DNA from: Solirubrobacter sp963798325
GTDB taxonomy: Bacteria; Actinomycetota; Thermoleophilia; Solirubrobacterales; Solirubrobacteraceae
DNA: 64,000 nucleotides
Reading direction: 5' to 3'
Assembly: GCA_963798325.1 (NCBI GenBank)
Contig: CAWCSS010000008.1
Span: 1,364,001 to 1,428,000, forward strand
Below are positions 33,576 to 42,517 of the stretch, one piece after another (positions within the stretch are counted from its first letter, which is position 1; every line of letters starts with the position of its first letter). The notes below the pieces were generated by a model, which did not search any database, had not been told where the DNA came from, and saw only the letters and a list, made by a program, of their open reading frames with translations. The position numbers and the translations under genes were made by a program.

Positions 33576-35037
33576 ACGGCTGCTGCCGGGAGGCCTGCGC
33601 GCGCAGCTCGCGCTTGCGATCGCGCTCATCACCACCGTCGCCCTTGGCCTGAGCTTCGTGGCCGTCTATCGCGGCACCGGTGCGCGCCTGCGGGACCGCA
33701 TCGACGAGGGGCTGGCGACACAGCTCGCCGAATGGGACCGGCTGCTTGCCGCGGCCGAGTTCTCGACGCCGGACGACGTGGAGCGCTTCGCGCAGCGGTT
33801 CGTCGACTCCCAGAGCTATCGCCCGGCGTCGCGTGTGTTCGTCGTGGACGTGCCCGGCGCCGCGCCGGTGACCAACCAGCCGCGAATCCTCGATGAGGAA
33901 GAACGCGAGGACGAGAGCGAGCACGAGAACGACGGCGACGAGCACGACGAGCACGCCGACGGGCTGCGGGACGCGCCGGTCGGGCTTTCGGACATCTCGG
34001 TCGAGGAAGCCGGTCGCATGCGCGTGCTCATGCAACCGATCGCACGCGATGGCCGGCGGATCGGGACGATCTACATGGCCGACCCGTTGACCCCGGTCAC
34101 CGACGCGCAGGCGAGCCTGCTGCGCACCTTCGCACTGGTCGGCTCTCTCGCCCTCGCATTGGCCGTGGCGGCGGGGGTGCTGATCGCGACGCTGATCGCG
34201 CGGCCGCTGCAGCGCATGGCCGCCGTGGCCGCCGCGGTCGACTCCGGCGATCTCACGCTGCGCGCCAGGGCGGTCGGCGCCCGCGGTGAGGTCGGTGTGC
34301 TCGCGACCGCGTTCGACCACATGCTCGAGCGGCTCGAGCGTGCCTTCGCGCGCCAGCGCGACTTCGTATCGGACGCTTCGCACGAACTGCGCACGCCCTT
34401 GGCGGTGCTGCGCGCACAGGTCGAACTGCTCGATCGCGCCGCCGACGAACGCACACGAGGCGAGGACACCCGCCTGCTCCTGCGACGGCTGGATGAAATG
34501 GACCGCCTGGTCGACGACATGCTCACCCTGGCCAGCGCCGAGGCCGGGCACCTGGTTCAGCTCCGCCCGATCGAGCTCGGGGACTTCTTCGAAGACGTGC
34601 GTCGCGACCTGCCGCTGTTCGGCGAGCGCGAGTTTCACATCGAGCCGGTGGACGGCACGCTCGAGGCCGACCCGGACCGCCTCACCCAGGTGCTGCGCAA
34701 CCTCGTGCGCAACGCCGTCGCGCACACCGAGCCAGGCGGCCGCGTCGCCGTCGTCGCCAGAGCGCACCACGGGTCGCTGCAGATCGTCGTCAGCGACGAC
34801 GGACCGGGAATCCCACCCGAGCATCTCGAGCGCGTCTTCGAGCGCTTCCACCGCGTGGACGAGAGCCGCGCGCGCGAGCGCGGCGGAACCGGACTCGGTC
34901 TCGCGATCGCCCGCGCCATCGTCGAAGCCCACGGCGGCCACATCCGGGCCCAGTCGCGCCCCGGAGCGGGCACCGCGATCATGCTCGAACTGCCCGGCTA
35001 TCGACCTGCGGCAACCGCCGCCGACGTGCGCCCATAG
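33568..35037 (+). CDS. Sensor histidine kinase with acidic/His-rich extracytoplasmic loop
   Basis: 489 residues. Membrane helices at about 14-32 and 187-210 flank an extracytoplasmic sensor of about 150 residues. Within it, residues about 109-131 are almost wholly Asp, Glu and His (DEEEREDESEHENDGDEHDE), which suggests metal binding. HAMP (about 211-263), HisKA with phosphoacceptor His272 (SDASHELRTPLAV), and HATPase with N, G1 and G2 boxes (VRNAVAH, DDGPGIP, GGTGLGLAI) follow. Start ATG at 33568 inside the response regulator's end. Confidence 0.94.
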   Translation: MARRLLPGGLRAQLALAIALITTVALGLSFVAVYRGTGARLRDRIDEGLATQLAEWDRLLAAAEFSTPDDVERFAQRFVDSQSYRPASRVFVVDVPGAAPVTNQPRILDEEEREDESEHENDGDEHDEHADGLRDAPVGLSDISVEEAGRMRVLMQPIARDGRRIGTIYMADPLTPVTDAQASLLRTFALVGSLALALAVAAGVLIATLIARPLQRMAAVAAAVDSGDLTLRARAVGARGEVGVLATAFDHMLERLERAFARQRDFVSDASHELRTPLAVLRAQVELLDRAADERTRGEDTRLLLRRLDEMDRLVDDMLTLASAEAGHLVQLRPIELGDFFEDVRRDLPLFGEREFHIEPVDGTLEADPDRLTQVLRNLVRNAVAHTEPGGRVAVVARAHHGSLQIVVSDDGPGIPPEHLERVFERFHRVDESRARERGGTGLGLAIARAIVEAHGGHIRAQSRPGAGTAIMLELPGYRPAATAADVRP

Positions 35038-35127
35038 CGCGCGACGAGCCGGACACCGGCCGCGCCGCAGGGGGCGGGTCCGGAGAAATCGATCCGCGCC
35101 GCTGAGCGTCGACCGCCGCTCCGATCC

Positions 35128-36759
35128 TCAGCGTTTCAGCGTCACCGTCTTCTTCAGCGTGCCGCCGACCGCGGGGTCGACGATCAGCGTCGCCTTGAGC
35201 GTGCGGTGCGACTTGAACAGCTTCGTGACCGCCTTGCCCAGCTTGAGCGTGATGACCACCTGCCTGCCCGGCGCCGTCGAGTAGCGCTTGGCGCCGAGCG
35301 TCTTCTTCCCGACGGCCAGCTTCACCGTGCCCGTGCACGTGCCCGGGCACTTGACGGTGACCGTCACGGCCTTCTTGCTCGTCTTGACCGACGCGCTGAG
35401 CTTCGCCACGGGCGCGGTCGGGGTCGGCGTCGGCGTCGAAGGCACCGGCGCCGCGGGCGATGGCGCCGCCACCAGGGGCGGAGGCGTGTTGGACGGGTCC
35501 TCCACGTGCAGCGGAAGGGAGACGAAGTTGACGTTCGGGTTGAACTTCGAGCCCTCCTCGTCCAGCGCGATGCCGGTGTCGTCGCGCGCCTCGATGTACA
35601 TCCCCCGGTCGACGTCGCTCAGCGTGTAGGTCGGGCTCGAGTCCGCTGTGGCCCGCACGCAGCGCGAGCCCGAGTCCTGGCAGCGCCACCAGATGGTGCG
35701 GACCCACGCCCGGGTCTCGTCAAGGGCCGGGTGCGTGACGGTGAGCGTTTCGCCGAGCTTCCCCGTCCCGTTGATGACCGGCTTGCTGGAGGGGACGATG
35801 CTCCGGGCAAACGCCGACGTCAGGGAACCTGAGGTGGCGACGCAGAGATCGGCGGCCAAACAGGACACGCTCGACGGTGCGCTGAGCGTTGTGCCGCGCA
35901 GGTCGGTGCTGCTCGACCACGTGACGCCGTCGCCGGTGGAATAGCCCTTGACGTTCTGGTCGATCGCCTGGCAGGTGGTGGTGGCCGGCGCGCAGCCCGC
36001 GAAGATCGGCACCTGCACGGTCTGCACGACCTGCTTGACCGTCCATGTCGAGTTGCCGTCGAAGCGTGCCGCCGAGCCCTTGTTCGTCGTCAGCAGGCAG
36101 AAGCTGGCCAACGTGCAGACGAGGCTGCGGGGCGCCGCGTCGGCAGCGGTCCCGACGCCCGTGGCCGTCGACCAGCCCGAAGCGGTGAACTTGTAGTAGA
36201 CGACGCCCGAGGCACCCTGGGCGACGGCGACACAGAACTGCGGAGTGGCGCACGACAGCCGCGGGGTGCCCTGCGCGGGGGTGCCGGAGAGCTGCACCGA
36301 GGTCGCGCTCCACACGCCGTTGGCGTAGGTGAAGACCTTGCCGAAGTCATCGACGGCCTTGCAGAAGGTGTCCGTCGGACACGACACCGACTCCAGGACG
36401 AAGGTGCCGTCGACGTGCGTGAGGTCACCGAACTCGCCGTCGATCCACGGCACCGCCTGGCCGCGGCTGTCGACCGCCATGCAGAAGCGCTTGCCGGGAA
36501 CGCACGAGATCGAGTTCAACGACGGCAGGTTGGCGTCCTGATCGGCGATGGTCAGGTACTCGTAGGCGCCGTCCTCGACGGCGGCGATGCCGTTGTCGCC
36601 GACCGCGATGCACAACGTCGGCGTCGAGCACGACGCGCTCTGCAGGTCGTCGTTGTCCGTGGCGATCAGCGCGCTGTGCCAGAACGGCGTCGCCGCGGAC
36701 GCGGTCGCGCACAGCGCCAGGACGAACACGGAGACGAGGCCAGCGAGTCGCACAGTCAT
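35128..36759 (-). CDS. Large exported multi-domain protein
   Basis: 543 residues from the ATG at 36759; upstream open frame is not coding. Residues 1-22 are a signal peptide. About 25-325 are repeated Cys-containing units (SASCSTPTLCIAVGDNG, ISCVPGKRFCMAVDSRG, VSCPTDTFCKAVDDFG), one Cys pair per unit, like a propeller of the kind often annotated in Solirubrobacterales. An Ig-like module with WWRCQDSGSRC and TYTLSDVDRGMYIEARD follows (about 335-410), then a Pro/Thr linker and a Lys-rich beta-sandwich end. The Ig-like module resembles the one in the exported protein at 43485. No enzyme motif. Confidence 0.75.
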   Translation of the reverse strand: MTVRLAGLVSVFVLALCATASAATPFWHSALIATDNDDLQSASCSTPTLCIAVGDNGIAAVEDGAYEYLTIADQDANLPSLNSISCVPGKRFCMAVDSRGQAVPWIDGEFGDLTHVDGTFVLESVSCPTDTFCKAVDDFGKVFTYANGVWSATSVQLSGTPAQGTPRLSCATPQFCVAVAQGASGVVYYKFTASGWSTATGVGTAADAAPRSLVCTLASFCLLTTNKGSAARFDGNSTWTVKQVVQTVQVPIFAGCAPATTTCQAIDQNVKGYSTGDGVTWSSSTDLRGTTLSAPSSVSCLAADLCVATSGSLTSAFARSIVPSSKPVINGTGKLGETLTVTHPALDETRAWVRTIWWRCQDSGSRCVRATADSSPTYTLSDVDRGMYIEARDDTGIALDEEGSKFNPNVNFVSLPLHVEDPSNTPPPLVAAPSPAAPVPSTPTPTPTAPVAKLSASVKTSKKAVTVTVKCPGTCTGTVKLAVGKKTLGAKRYSTAPGRQVVITLKLGKAVTKLFKSHRTLKATLIVDPAVGGTLKKTVTLKR

Positions 36760-36861
36760 GGCGGGCACCCTCTCCGCTGAGTGGTGAGAGCGTTCTGAGA
36801 TCCCCCGCGAATGGCTAGGGCGTGCGATGCGCGAACGCGCCGCGCACGGTAGAACCCGCTC

Positions 36862-38179
36862 ATGCGCTATCCCGCCGTCGGGCTCGCGGAGCGCCTGCGT
36901 GAGCGGGCCGAGGCCGGACGTCCCGTGCGCGTCGCGCTCGTCGGATGCGGCAAGTTCGGGACGATGTTCCTCGCCCAGGCTCGCCGGCTCGCCGGGCTGG
37001 AGGTCAGCGCCGCGATCGACCTCGACCTCGACCGGGCGCGCGCGGCCTTCGTGCGCGCCGGCTGGACCGCGGCGGAGCTCGTCCGCGGTCCATCTGACGA
37101 CGACGCTGGACGAGGTCGTGGACGCGCCCGAACTGGAGGTCGTGATCGAGGCCACCGGGCTGCCGCGGGTCGGCACCCGTCACGCCCTGCGTGCCATCGC
37201 CGCCGGCAAGCACGTCGTGCTGGTCAACGTCGAGGCCGACGTGCTCTCCGGGCCGGCGCTGGCCCGGCGAGCGGCGGAGCGCGGCGTGCACTGCTCGATG
37301 GCCTACGGCGATCAGCCCGCGTTGATCTGCGAGCTCGTCGACTGGGCGCGCACGTGCGGCTTCGAAGTGGTGAGCGCGGGCAAGGGCACGAAGTACCTGC
37401 CGCGCTATCACTCGGTCGACCCCGACGGCGTATGGGAGCACTACGGCTTCACGGCCGAGGAGGTGCGGACGGGCGATTACAACGCGAAGATGTTCACCTC
37501 GTTCCTGGACGGGACCAAGTCGGCGATCGAGATGGCGGCGGTGGCCAACGCGACCGGTCTGCTCCCGCCCGAGCGCGGGCTGGCGTTCCCGCCGGCGGGC
37601 GTCGATGCGCTGGCCGACGTCTGCCGGCCGATCGGCCACGGGGGCGTGCTCGAACGCACACCGACGGTCGAGGTCGTGTCCTCCCTCGGGCGCGACGGCC
37701 ACCCCGTGCCACGCGACCTGCGCTGGGGGGTGTTCGTGACGTTCACCGCGCCCGACGAGTACACCCGCCGCTGCCTGGCCGAGTACGGCGCGGCGCTCGA
37801 CTCGCGCGGCGAGTACGCCGCGCTGTACCGGCCGAACCATTTCATCGGGCTCGAACTGGCCGTGAGCGTGTTGTCGGTCGTGCTGCGCGACGAGCCGACC
37901 GGCGCAACGCGCGCGTTCAGCGCCGACGTGGTCGCGGTCGCCAAGCGCGACCTGCGCGCCGGCGAGCGGCTCGACGGGGAGGGCGGCTACTGCGTCTGGG
38001 GGCGCTGTGAGCCCGCGGCGACGTCGGTGCGCGAGCGACGCATCCCGATCGGCTTGGCCGACCAGGTCGAGGTGGTCCGCGACGTCGCCGCCGGCCAGGC
38101 CCTGACGTGGGACGACGTCCGCGAACCGGCGTCCGACGAGACCTGGGAGCTGCGTGCGGAGCTGGTGCGGACCGCGTGA
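36862..38179 (+). pseudogene. NAD(P)-dependent oxidoreductase with SAF domain, interrupted by a frameshift
   Basis: The first 75 codons (ATG at 36862, Rossmann motif VALVGCGKFGTMF) are in one frame; the rest (LTTTLDEVVDAPELEVVIEATG onward) is in the +1 frame to a TGA at 38179. Removing one G of the GG at 37087-37088 restores a continuous protein of about 439 residues. The intact form is a homoserine-dehydrogenase-like/Gfo-Idh-like oxidoreductase whose C-terminus (about 360-420) is a SAF domain. The rest of the gene is undamaged, so the change is either recent or a sequencing error. Substrate unknown. Confidence 0.8.
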
Positions 38180-38273
38180 GCCGGTCCTCACGTACCGGTA
38201 GCCGTCACCCTCGACGACCTCCCGGATCGCTTCGCCGCTCACGTCACGCCACAGGACCGTCAAGCTTGCCCGC

Positions 38274-39356
38274 ATGGATCGTGACTACGAAGCTGTCCGG
38301 CGCGAGCTGGCCGCGGCCGGGGTGGACCTGCTGGTCGTCGGGCCGACCCCGAACGCCGCTCGCCTGATCGGCTACGACACGCTGCCCACCGATCGGCTGT
38401 TCGCCGTGCTGGTGACCGCCACGGACGCGGCGATCGTGCTGCCGGCGATGGAGGTCTCGGCCGTGCAGCCGTTCGTACGCGACGAGCTCGTGCTGGGCTG
38501 GGAGGACATCGACGGGCCGGCGGGCGCGCTGACCGAGGCGTTCGCGCGGCTCGGCTCGCCTGGTTCGGTGGCGGTCGACGAGGGCGTGCCGTTTCATGTC
38601 GTGGCGGCGCTCGGGGTCCATGCCGACGTGCGGTCGATGCGCGTCGCGGGCGACATCCTGGCTCGCCCGCGGTTGCTCAAGACCGCCGAGGAGATCGACC
38701 GCATCGCCGTCACCGGCGAGTTGCTCGCGAACGTCGTCAACGAGGTCCTCGCGGGGGTGGGGCCGGGCACCACCGAGCGCGAGCTTGCGGGTGAGATCGC
38801 GCGCCTGCTCTGGCGCGGCGGCGCGGACCGCGAGGCGTTCATCCTGGTCTCGGCCGGGCCGCGCGCGGCGTTGAGCCACCAGACGCCCGGGGATGCGGCG
38901 GTGCAGCCGGGCGAGTCGATGCTCGTCGACATGGCGACCTCGGTGGACGGCTGGTGGGCGGACATCACGCGTTCGGTGTTCCTCGGCGAGCCGGACGCGG
39001 AGTACACCGAGGCCTACGCGCTCGTCGCGGCCGCGCAGGCCGCGGGCGTCGCCGCCGCCCGCCCGGGCGTCACCGCCGCGGAGGTCGACGCGGCGACCCT
39101 GTCGGTCCTGCACGACGCCGGCTACGGCCAGTGGGCCAGTGGGCGCACCGGGCACGGCATCGGCCGCGCGGTGCACGAGGACCCGTCGATCGTCCGTGGC
39201 AACAACACCGTCCTCGAGACCGGCATGGTCTTCACGGTCGAGCCGGGGATCTACATTCCGGGGCGTTTCGGCATCCGCATCGAGGACACCGTGGCGGTCG
39301 GCGATCCGCTGCGCAACCTGACCGCCGCGTCGTCCAAGGCACTGCGCACGACGTAG
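38274..39356 (+). CDS. M24 family aminopeptidase (Xaa-Pro peptidase type)
   Basis: 360 residues. A creatinase-like N-terminal domain (1-125) precedes a pita-bread catalytic domain. The five metal ligands are visible in order: Asp (LVDMATSVDG), Asp (WADITRSV), His (RTGHGIGRAVHE), Glu (FTVEPGIYI) and Glu (IRIEDTVAVG). It removes N-terminal residues ahead of proline, or acts on related small substrates, in the cytosol. It follows the frameshifted oxidoreductase by 95 bp and precedes the PucR gene on the other strand. Confidence 0.93.
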   Translation: MDRDYEAVRRELAAAGVDLLVVGPTPNAARLIGYDTLPTDRLFAVLVTATDAAIVLPAMEVSAVQPFVRDELVLGWEDIDGPAGALTEAFARLGSPGSVAVDEGVPFHVVAALGVHADVRSMRVAGDILARPRLLKTAEEIDRIAVTGELLANVVNEVLAGVGPGTTERELAGEIARLLWRGGADREAFILVSAGPRAALSHQTPGDAAVQPGESMLVDMATSVDGWWADITRSVFLGEPDAEYTEAYALVAAAQAAGVAAARPGVTAAEVDAATLSVLHDAGYGQWASGRTGHGIGRAVHEDPSIVRGNNTVLETGMVFTVEPGIYIPGRFGIRIEDTVAVGDPLRNLTAASSKALRTT

Positions 39357-39426
39357 GCTCCGCGTTGTGCCCGCCGACCTGCCGACGGCGGGAGCGAACG
39401 CGGTGTATGCCCGAGGTCGTCTGCGT

Positions 39427-40587
39427 TCAGAGCGTCTCGATGGCGCAGAGCAGGTCGACCAGGCCGCGGAAGCCGCGCGGGTCGTGGGCGGTGGTATCGC
39501 TGATCCGCTCCAGACGGTGGCGCAGGGTGTTCTGGTGGATCGACAGCGCGGCGGCTGCGCGCGCGACGTTGAGATCGGCGGCGGCGAACGCGCGGACGGT
39601 GTTGATCGCCGCCGCCCGAGCGGCCGGGTCGAGCGCGCGGAGGCCCTCCGCCTTGGCGGCGATCACGGCGCGCGCGGTGGCGTCGATGCCGACCATCGCG
39701 GTCTCGAGCGCCGACAGATCGCCGAGCACGACCACTGGGCGTTCGGGCGTCGCCCACTCGAGGCACAGCCGGGCCTCGCGGTGGGCGCGAGCGATGCCCT
39801 CGAACCCGCTCGACGGGAGTCCCAGGCCGAACCGCACGTCGACGCCGCTCGTGAGCTCCCGGACCTCGAGGAGCTCGGCGACGCGCAGCGCGCGGGTGAT
39901 CACCACCAGCTCATCGTGCCGGAGCGCGGACAGCGGCGGGCGGAGATGCTCGGCGACGGTGTCACGGACCAATGCCATCGCCTCCCCCGGTGACTGCTCG
40001 GCCGACTCGACCCTGGCCACCACGACGAATAGGGTCGCGGCGGGGTCCAGCCCGGGATAGCGTCGCGCCGGCGGTTGTCCGCTCACCAGCCGCTCGATGA
40101 GGTCGCGTGCCTCGCGACCGCTGCGGGCGCGAACGCGCGCCTCCTCGCGCAGGTAGCCCTCGGCAGCCTGCGTCGTCAGGACGTCGATCGCCTCGATCGA
40201 CGCCCGGCCGAGCGCGTAGCCGGCCGACCGCGGCAGCCGGAGCCGCTCGGCCTCCTGCGCGCACGCGTCCCAGAACTCGAGCAGCGCGACCCGGTAGGCG
40301 TGCAGGAACACCTCAAGCTCGACGCCCTGCTGCACGCGCCGGGCCGCCAGTGCGCGAACGCCGGCGGCATCTTCGCGACGGAGCGGGTGGCCGCCCGCGA
40401 GTGACCCCGCCAGCAGCCCGGCGACCTCGGTCGCGCCGGCGAGGAGATCGGCCTTGATCGGCTCGGGCGCGTCCTGATAGCCGGGCAGCTCGTCGACGAT
40501 CCGTGCGCTGATCGCGCGGCCGAGCTCCTGTTGGCGCGCCAGCAGCGCGGTTCCGATCCGTCGCAGCTCGTGAGCAGCGGAAGACAT
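39427..40587 (-). CDS. PucR-family transcriptional regulator
   Basis: 386 residues. An N-terminal helical RsbRD-like region (about 1-165), a CdaR-type GGDEF-like domain (about 180-290), and a C-terminal PucR helix-turn-helix (ADLNVARAAAALSIHQNTLRHR) at about 340-375. This class controls purine, amino acid or aromatic catabolism genes. It is divergent from the short-chain dehydrogenase gene (83 bp apart), which is a reasonable target. Confidence 0.9.
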   Translation of the reverse strand: MSSAAHELRRIGTALLARQQELGRAISARIVDELPGYQDAPEPIKADLLAGATEVAGLLAGSLAGGHPLRREDAAGVRALAARRVQQGVELEVFLHAYRVALLEFWDACAQEAERLRLPRSAGYALGRASIEAIDVLTTQAAEGYLREEARVRARSGREARDLIERLVSGQPPARRYPGLDPAATLFVVVARVESAEQSPGEAMALVRDTVAEHLRPPLSALRHDELVVITRALRVAELLEVRELTSGVDVRFGLGLPSSGFEGIARAHREARLCLEWATPERPVVVLGDLSALETAMVGIDATARAVIAAKAEGLRALDPAARAAAINTVRAFAAADLNVARAAAALSIHQNTLRHRLERISDTTAHDPRGFRGLVDLLCAIETL

Positions 40588-40669
40588 TGGAGGATCTTCG
40601 CATCATTCTCCATCGGCGTTGGAGATCTCGACACTGAAAGGGAGCGTCGATGGTGGAACTGTGAGGTCC

Positions 40670-41410
40670 ATGACCAACACCGACTACGACCTTCACGGCC
40701 GCACGGCACTCGTCACCGGCGCCACCTCCGGCATCGGGCGAGCCTCCGCGCTCGCACTGGCCAGTCACGGCGCGGAGGTCGTCGTTCACGGCCGCGACGC
40801 CGAGCGCGGCGCCGAGGTCCTCGAGGCGATCGTCTCCGCCGGCGGGCGCGGGCGCTTCCTCGCCGCCGACCTCACCGACAGCGCCGGCACCCACCGCCTC
40901 GCCGACGCCGCTGGCGACATCGACATCCTCGTCAACAACGCCGGCATCTCGCGCTGGGCGCCCACCGGCGAGCACTTGCTCGACGACTACAACGCCATGT
41001 TCGACAGCAACGTCCGCGCCCCGTTCGTGCTCGTCGGTGCGCTGGCCCCCAAGATGGCCGCCCGTGGCCGCGGGGCGATCATCTCCATCAGTTCGATGGC
41101 GGGGGAGATCGGCATGCCCGGCGGCGCCGCCTACGGCGCGACCAAGGCCGCGCTCGCGGCGATGACCCGCTCCTGGGCCGCCGAGCTCGGCGGCCGGGGC
41201 GTCCGCGTGAACGCCATCGCCCCTGGCCCGGTCTACACCCCCACGCCGTCCGGCCCCGAGTTCATCCGCCAACTCGGCGCCACCACCCCGCTCGACCGCG
41301 CCGCTCAGCCCGAGGAGATCGCCGAGGTCGTCGCGTTTCTCGCCTCCGACCGCGCGAGCTACATCACCGGGGCAACGGTGGCTGCCGACGGCGGGCGCAC
41401 CGCCGTCTAG
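40670..41410 (+). CDS. Short-chain dehydrogenase/reductase
   Basis: 246 residues from the ATG at 40670. Classical SDR: cofactor motif TGATSGIG (about residues 15-22), NNAG, catalytic Ser in SISSMAG, and Tyr-x3-Lys in YGATKAA. An Arg in the HGRDAERG loop after the second strand suggests NADP(H) preference. The C-terminal ATVAADGGRTAV is typical of 3-oxoacyl-ACP-reductase-like members. The substrate is unknown. It is divergent from the PucR gene and could be its target. Confidence 0.93.
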   Translation: MTNTDYDLHGRTALVTGATSGIGRASALALASHGAEVVVHGRDAERGAEVLEAIVSAGGRGRFLAADLTDSAGTHRLADAAGDIDILVNNAGISRWAPTGEHLLDDYNAMFDSNVRAPFVLVGALAPKMAARGRGAIISISSMAGEIGMPGGAAYGATKAALAAMTRSWAAELGGRGVRVNAIAPGPVYTPTPSGPEFIRQLGATTPLDRAAQPEEIAEVVAFLASDRASYITGATVAADGGRTAV

Positions 41411-41518
41411 GACGCAGCGACGACGAGTTCGATCACCGGGTCGCGTCCGGCCGCGCGCGCGCACGCACCACATGCGCGTCGGCAGTCGAGAAACGCCGAC
41501 CCGCTCCGCTCACACACC

Positions 41519-42055
41519 ATGCAGCCGAACGAGATCAGCGAGATCCTGAACCGCCCACTGAGCCAGGCGCTTCTGGCCCGTGACCTGACCCGCCTGGCCT
41601 ACGTCGCCAAGGACGGCACGCCGCGAAACATCCCGATCGCGTTCACCTGGAACGGCTCCGAGGTCGTCATGTGCACCACCAAGAACGCCGCGAAGCTGAC
41701 GGGCCTGCGCCACAACCCGGCAGTCGCCCTGACGATCGACACCGAGGTGCACCCGCCGAAGCTCCTGCTCATCCGCGGCCGGGCCGAACTCGACGTCGTC
41801 GACGGCATCCCGGAGGAGTACCTCCAGATGAACGGCAGCTACGAGATGACGGCCGAGCAGCGGGTCGAGTGGGAGGCGGAGGTCCGCTCGCTCTACGACG
41901 GCATGGTCCGCATCGTCGTGACCCCGACGTGGGCGAAGCTGATCGACTTCGAGACGACCCTCCCGAGCGCGGTCGAGGAGCTCATCCGCCGGCGCGAGGA
42001 GCGTCAGAGCCGCTCGGCGAGCTCGACGATCAGCCCTTCCGGTCCGCGGACGTAA
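41519..42055 (+). CDS. Pyridoxamine 5'-phosphate oxidase-like flavoprotein
   Basis: 178 residues. Split-barrel FMN-binding fold: LARDLTRLAYVAKDGTPRNIPIAF, WNGSEVVMCTTKNAAKLTGLRHNPAVALTID (quoted in parts), and KLLLIRGRAELDVV match the PNPOx-like/F420-dependent family. It may bind FMN, F420 or heme, and the substrate cannot be told. The C-terminal 17 codons overlap the convergent VOC gene (42004-42055), and the last residues look unconstrained. Confidence 0.85.
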   Translation: MQPNEISEILNRPLSQALLARDLTRLAYVAKDGTPRNIPIAFTWNGSEVVMCTTKNAAKLTGLRHNPAVALTIDTEVHPPKLLLIRGRAELDVVDGIPEEYLQMNGSYEMTAEQRVEWEAEVRSLYDGMVRIVVTPTWAKLIDFETTLPSAVEELIRRREERQSRSASSTISPSGPRT

Positions 42056-42453
42056 CAGAGCAGGAACATCTCCTCGTAGTTGACGATCTCGCCGACCGTC
42101 TCCCAGCCGCCCTCGCGGACGCGCGCGACGACGCCGTGCATGTCATCGACCTTGAAGGCCACATGTCGCAGGCCGGGACGGTTCGCGGCCGGGGCCGGCT
42201 CGTGCGCGCCGGCCGCCGGTGTCTGGAAGCGCACCACCTCGAAGATGTCGGGGCCGCCGGGCAGGCGAGCCATCACGGTCTCGACCGTGGCGTCGTCGAG
42301 GCTGATGATCCGATCGATCCACGCGCCGCCGAACACCCCCGGTTTGCTGCACTCCAAGCCGAGCAGCGTGAGGAACCGGACGGTCTCGTCGAGATCCTCG
42401 ACGACGAGGCCGATGTGGACGAAGTTGGTGACGCCGGGCTGATGGCTGTCCAT
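42004..42453 (-). CDS. VOC (glyoxalase/bleomycin resistance) family protein
   Basis: 149 residues from the ATG at 42453. Two beta-alpha-beta-beta-beta modules: FVHIGLVVEDLDETVRFLTLLG opens the first, and RPGLRHVAFKVDDMHGVVARV the second. Possible metal ligands are His in FVHIGL, Glu in IFEVVRF, His in LRHVAF and Glu in LIVELAE, the methylmalonyl-CoA-epimerase-like layout. Its reaction is unknown. It is divergent from the threonine-dehydratase-like gene. Confidence 0.85.
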   Translation of the reverse strand: MDSHQPGVTNFVHIGLVVEDLDETVRFLTLLGLECSKPGVFGGAWIDRIISLDDATVETVMARLPGGPDIFEVVRFQTPAAGAHEPAPAANRPGLRHVAFKVDDMHGVVARVREGGWETVGEIVNYEEMFLLCYVRGPEGLIVELAERL

Positions 42454-42517
42454 AGTGGTACACGATGACGACGGAGATGGCGTCGACGGCGACACAGTTC
42501 GGCACCAGGGTGGATGC

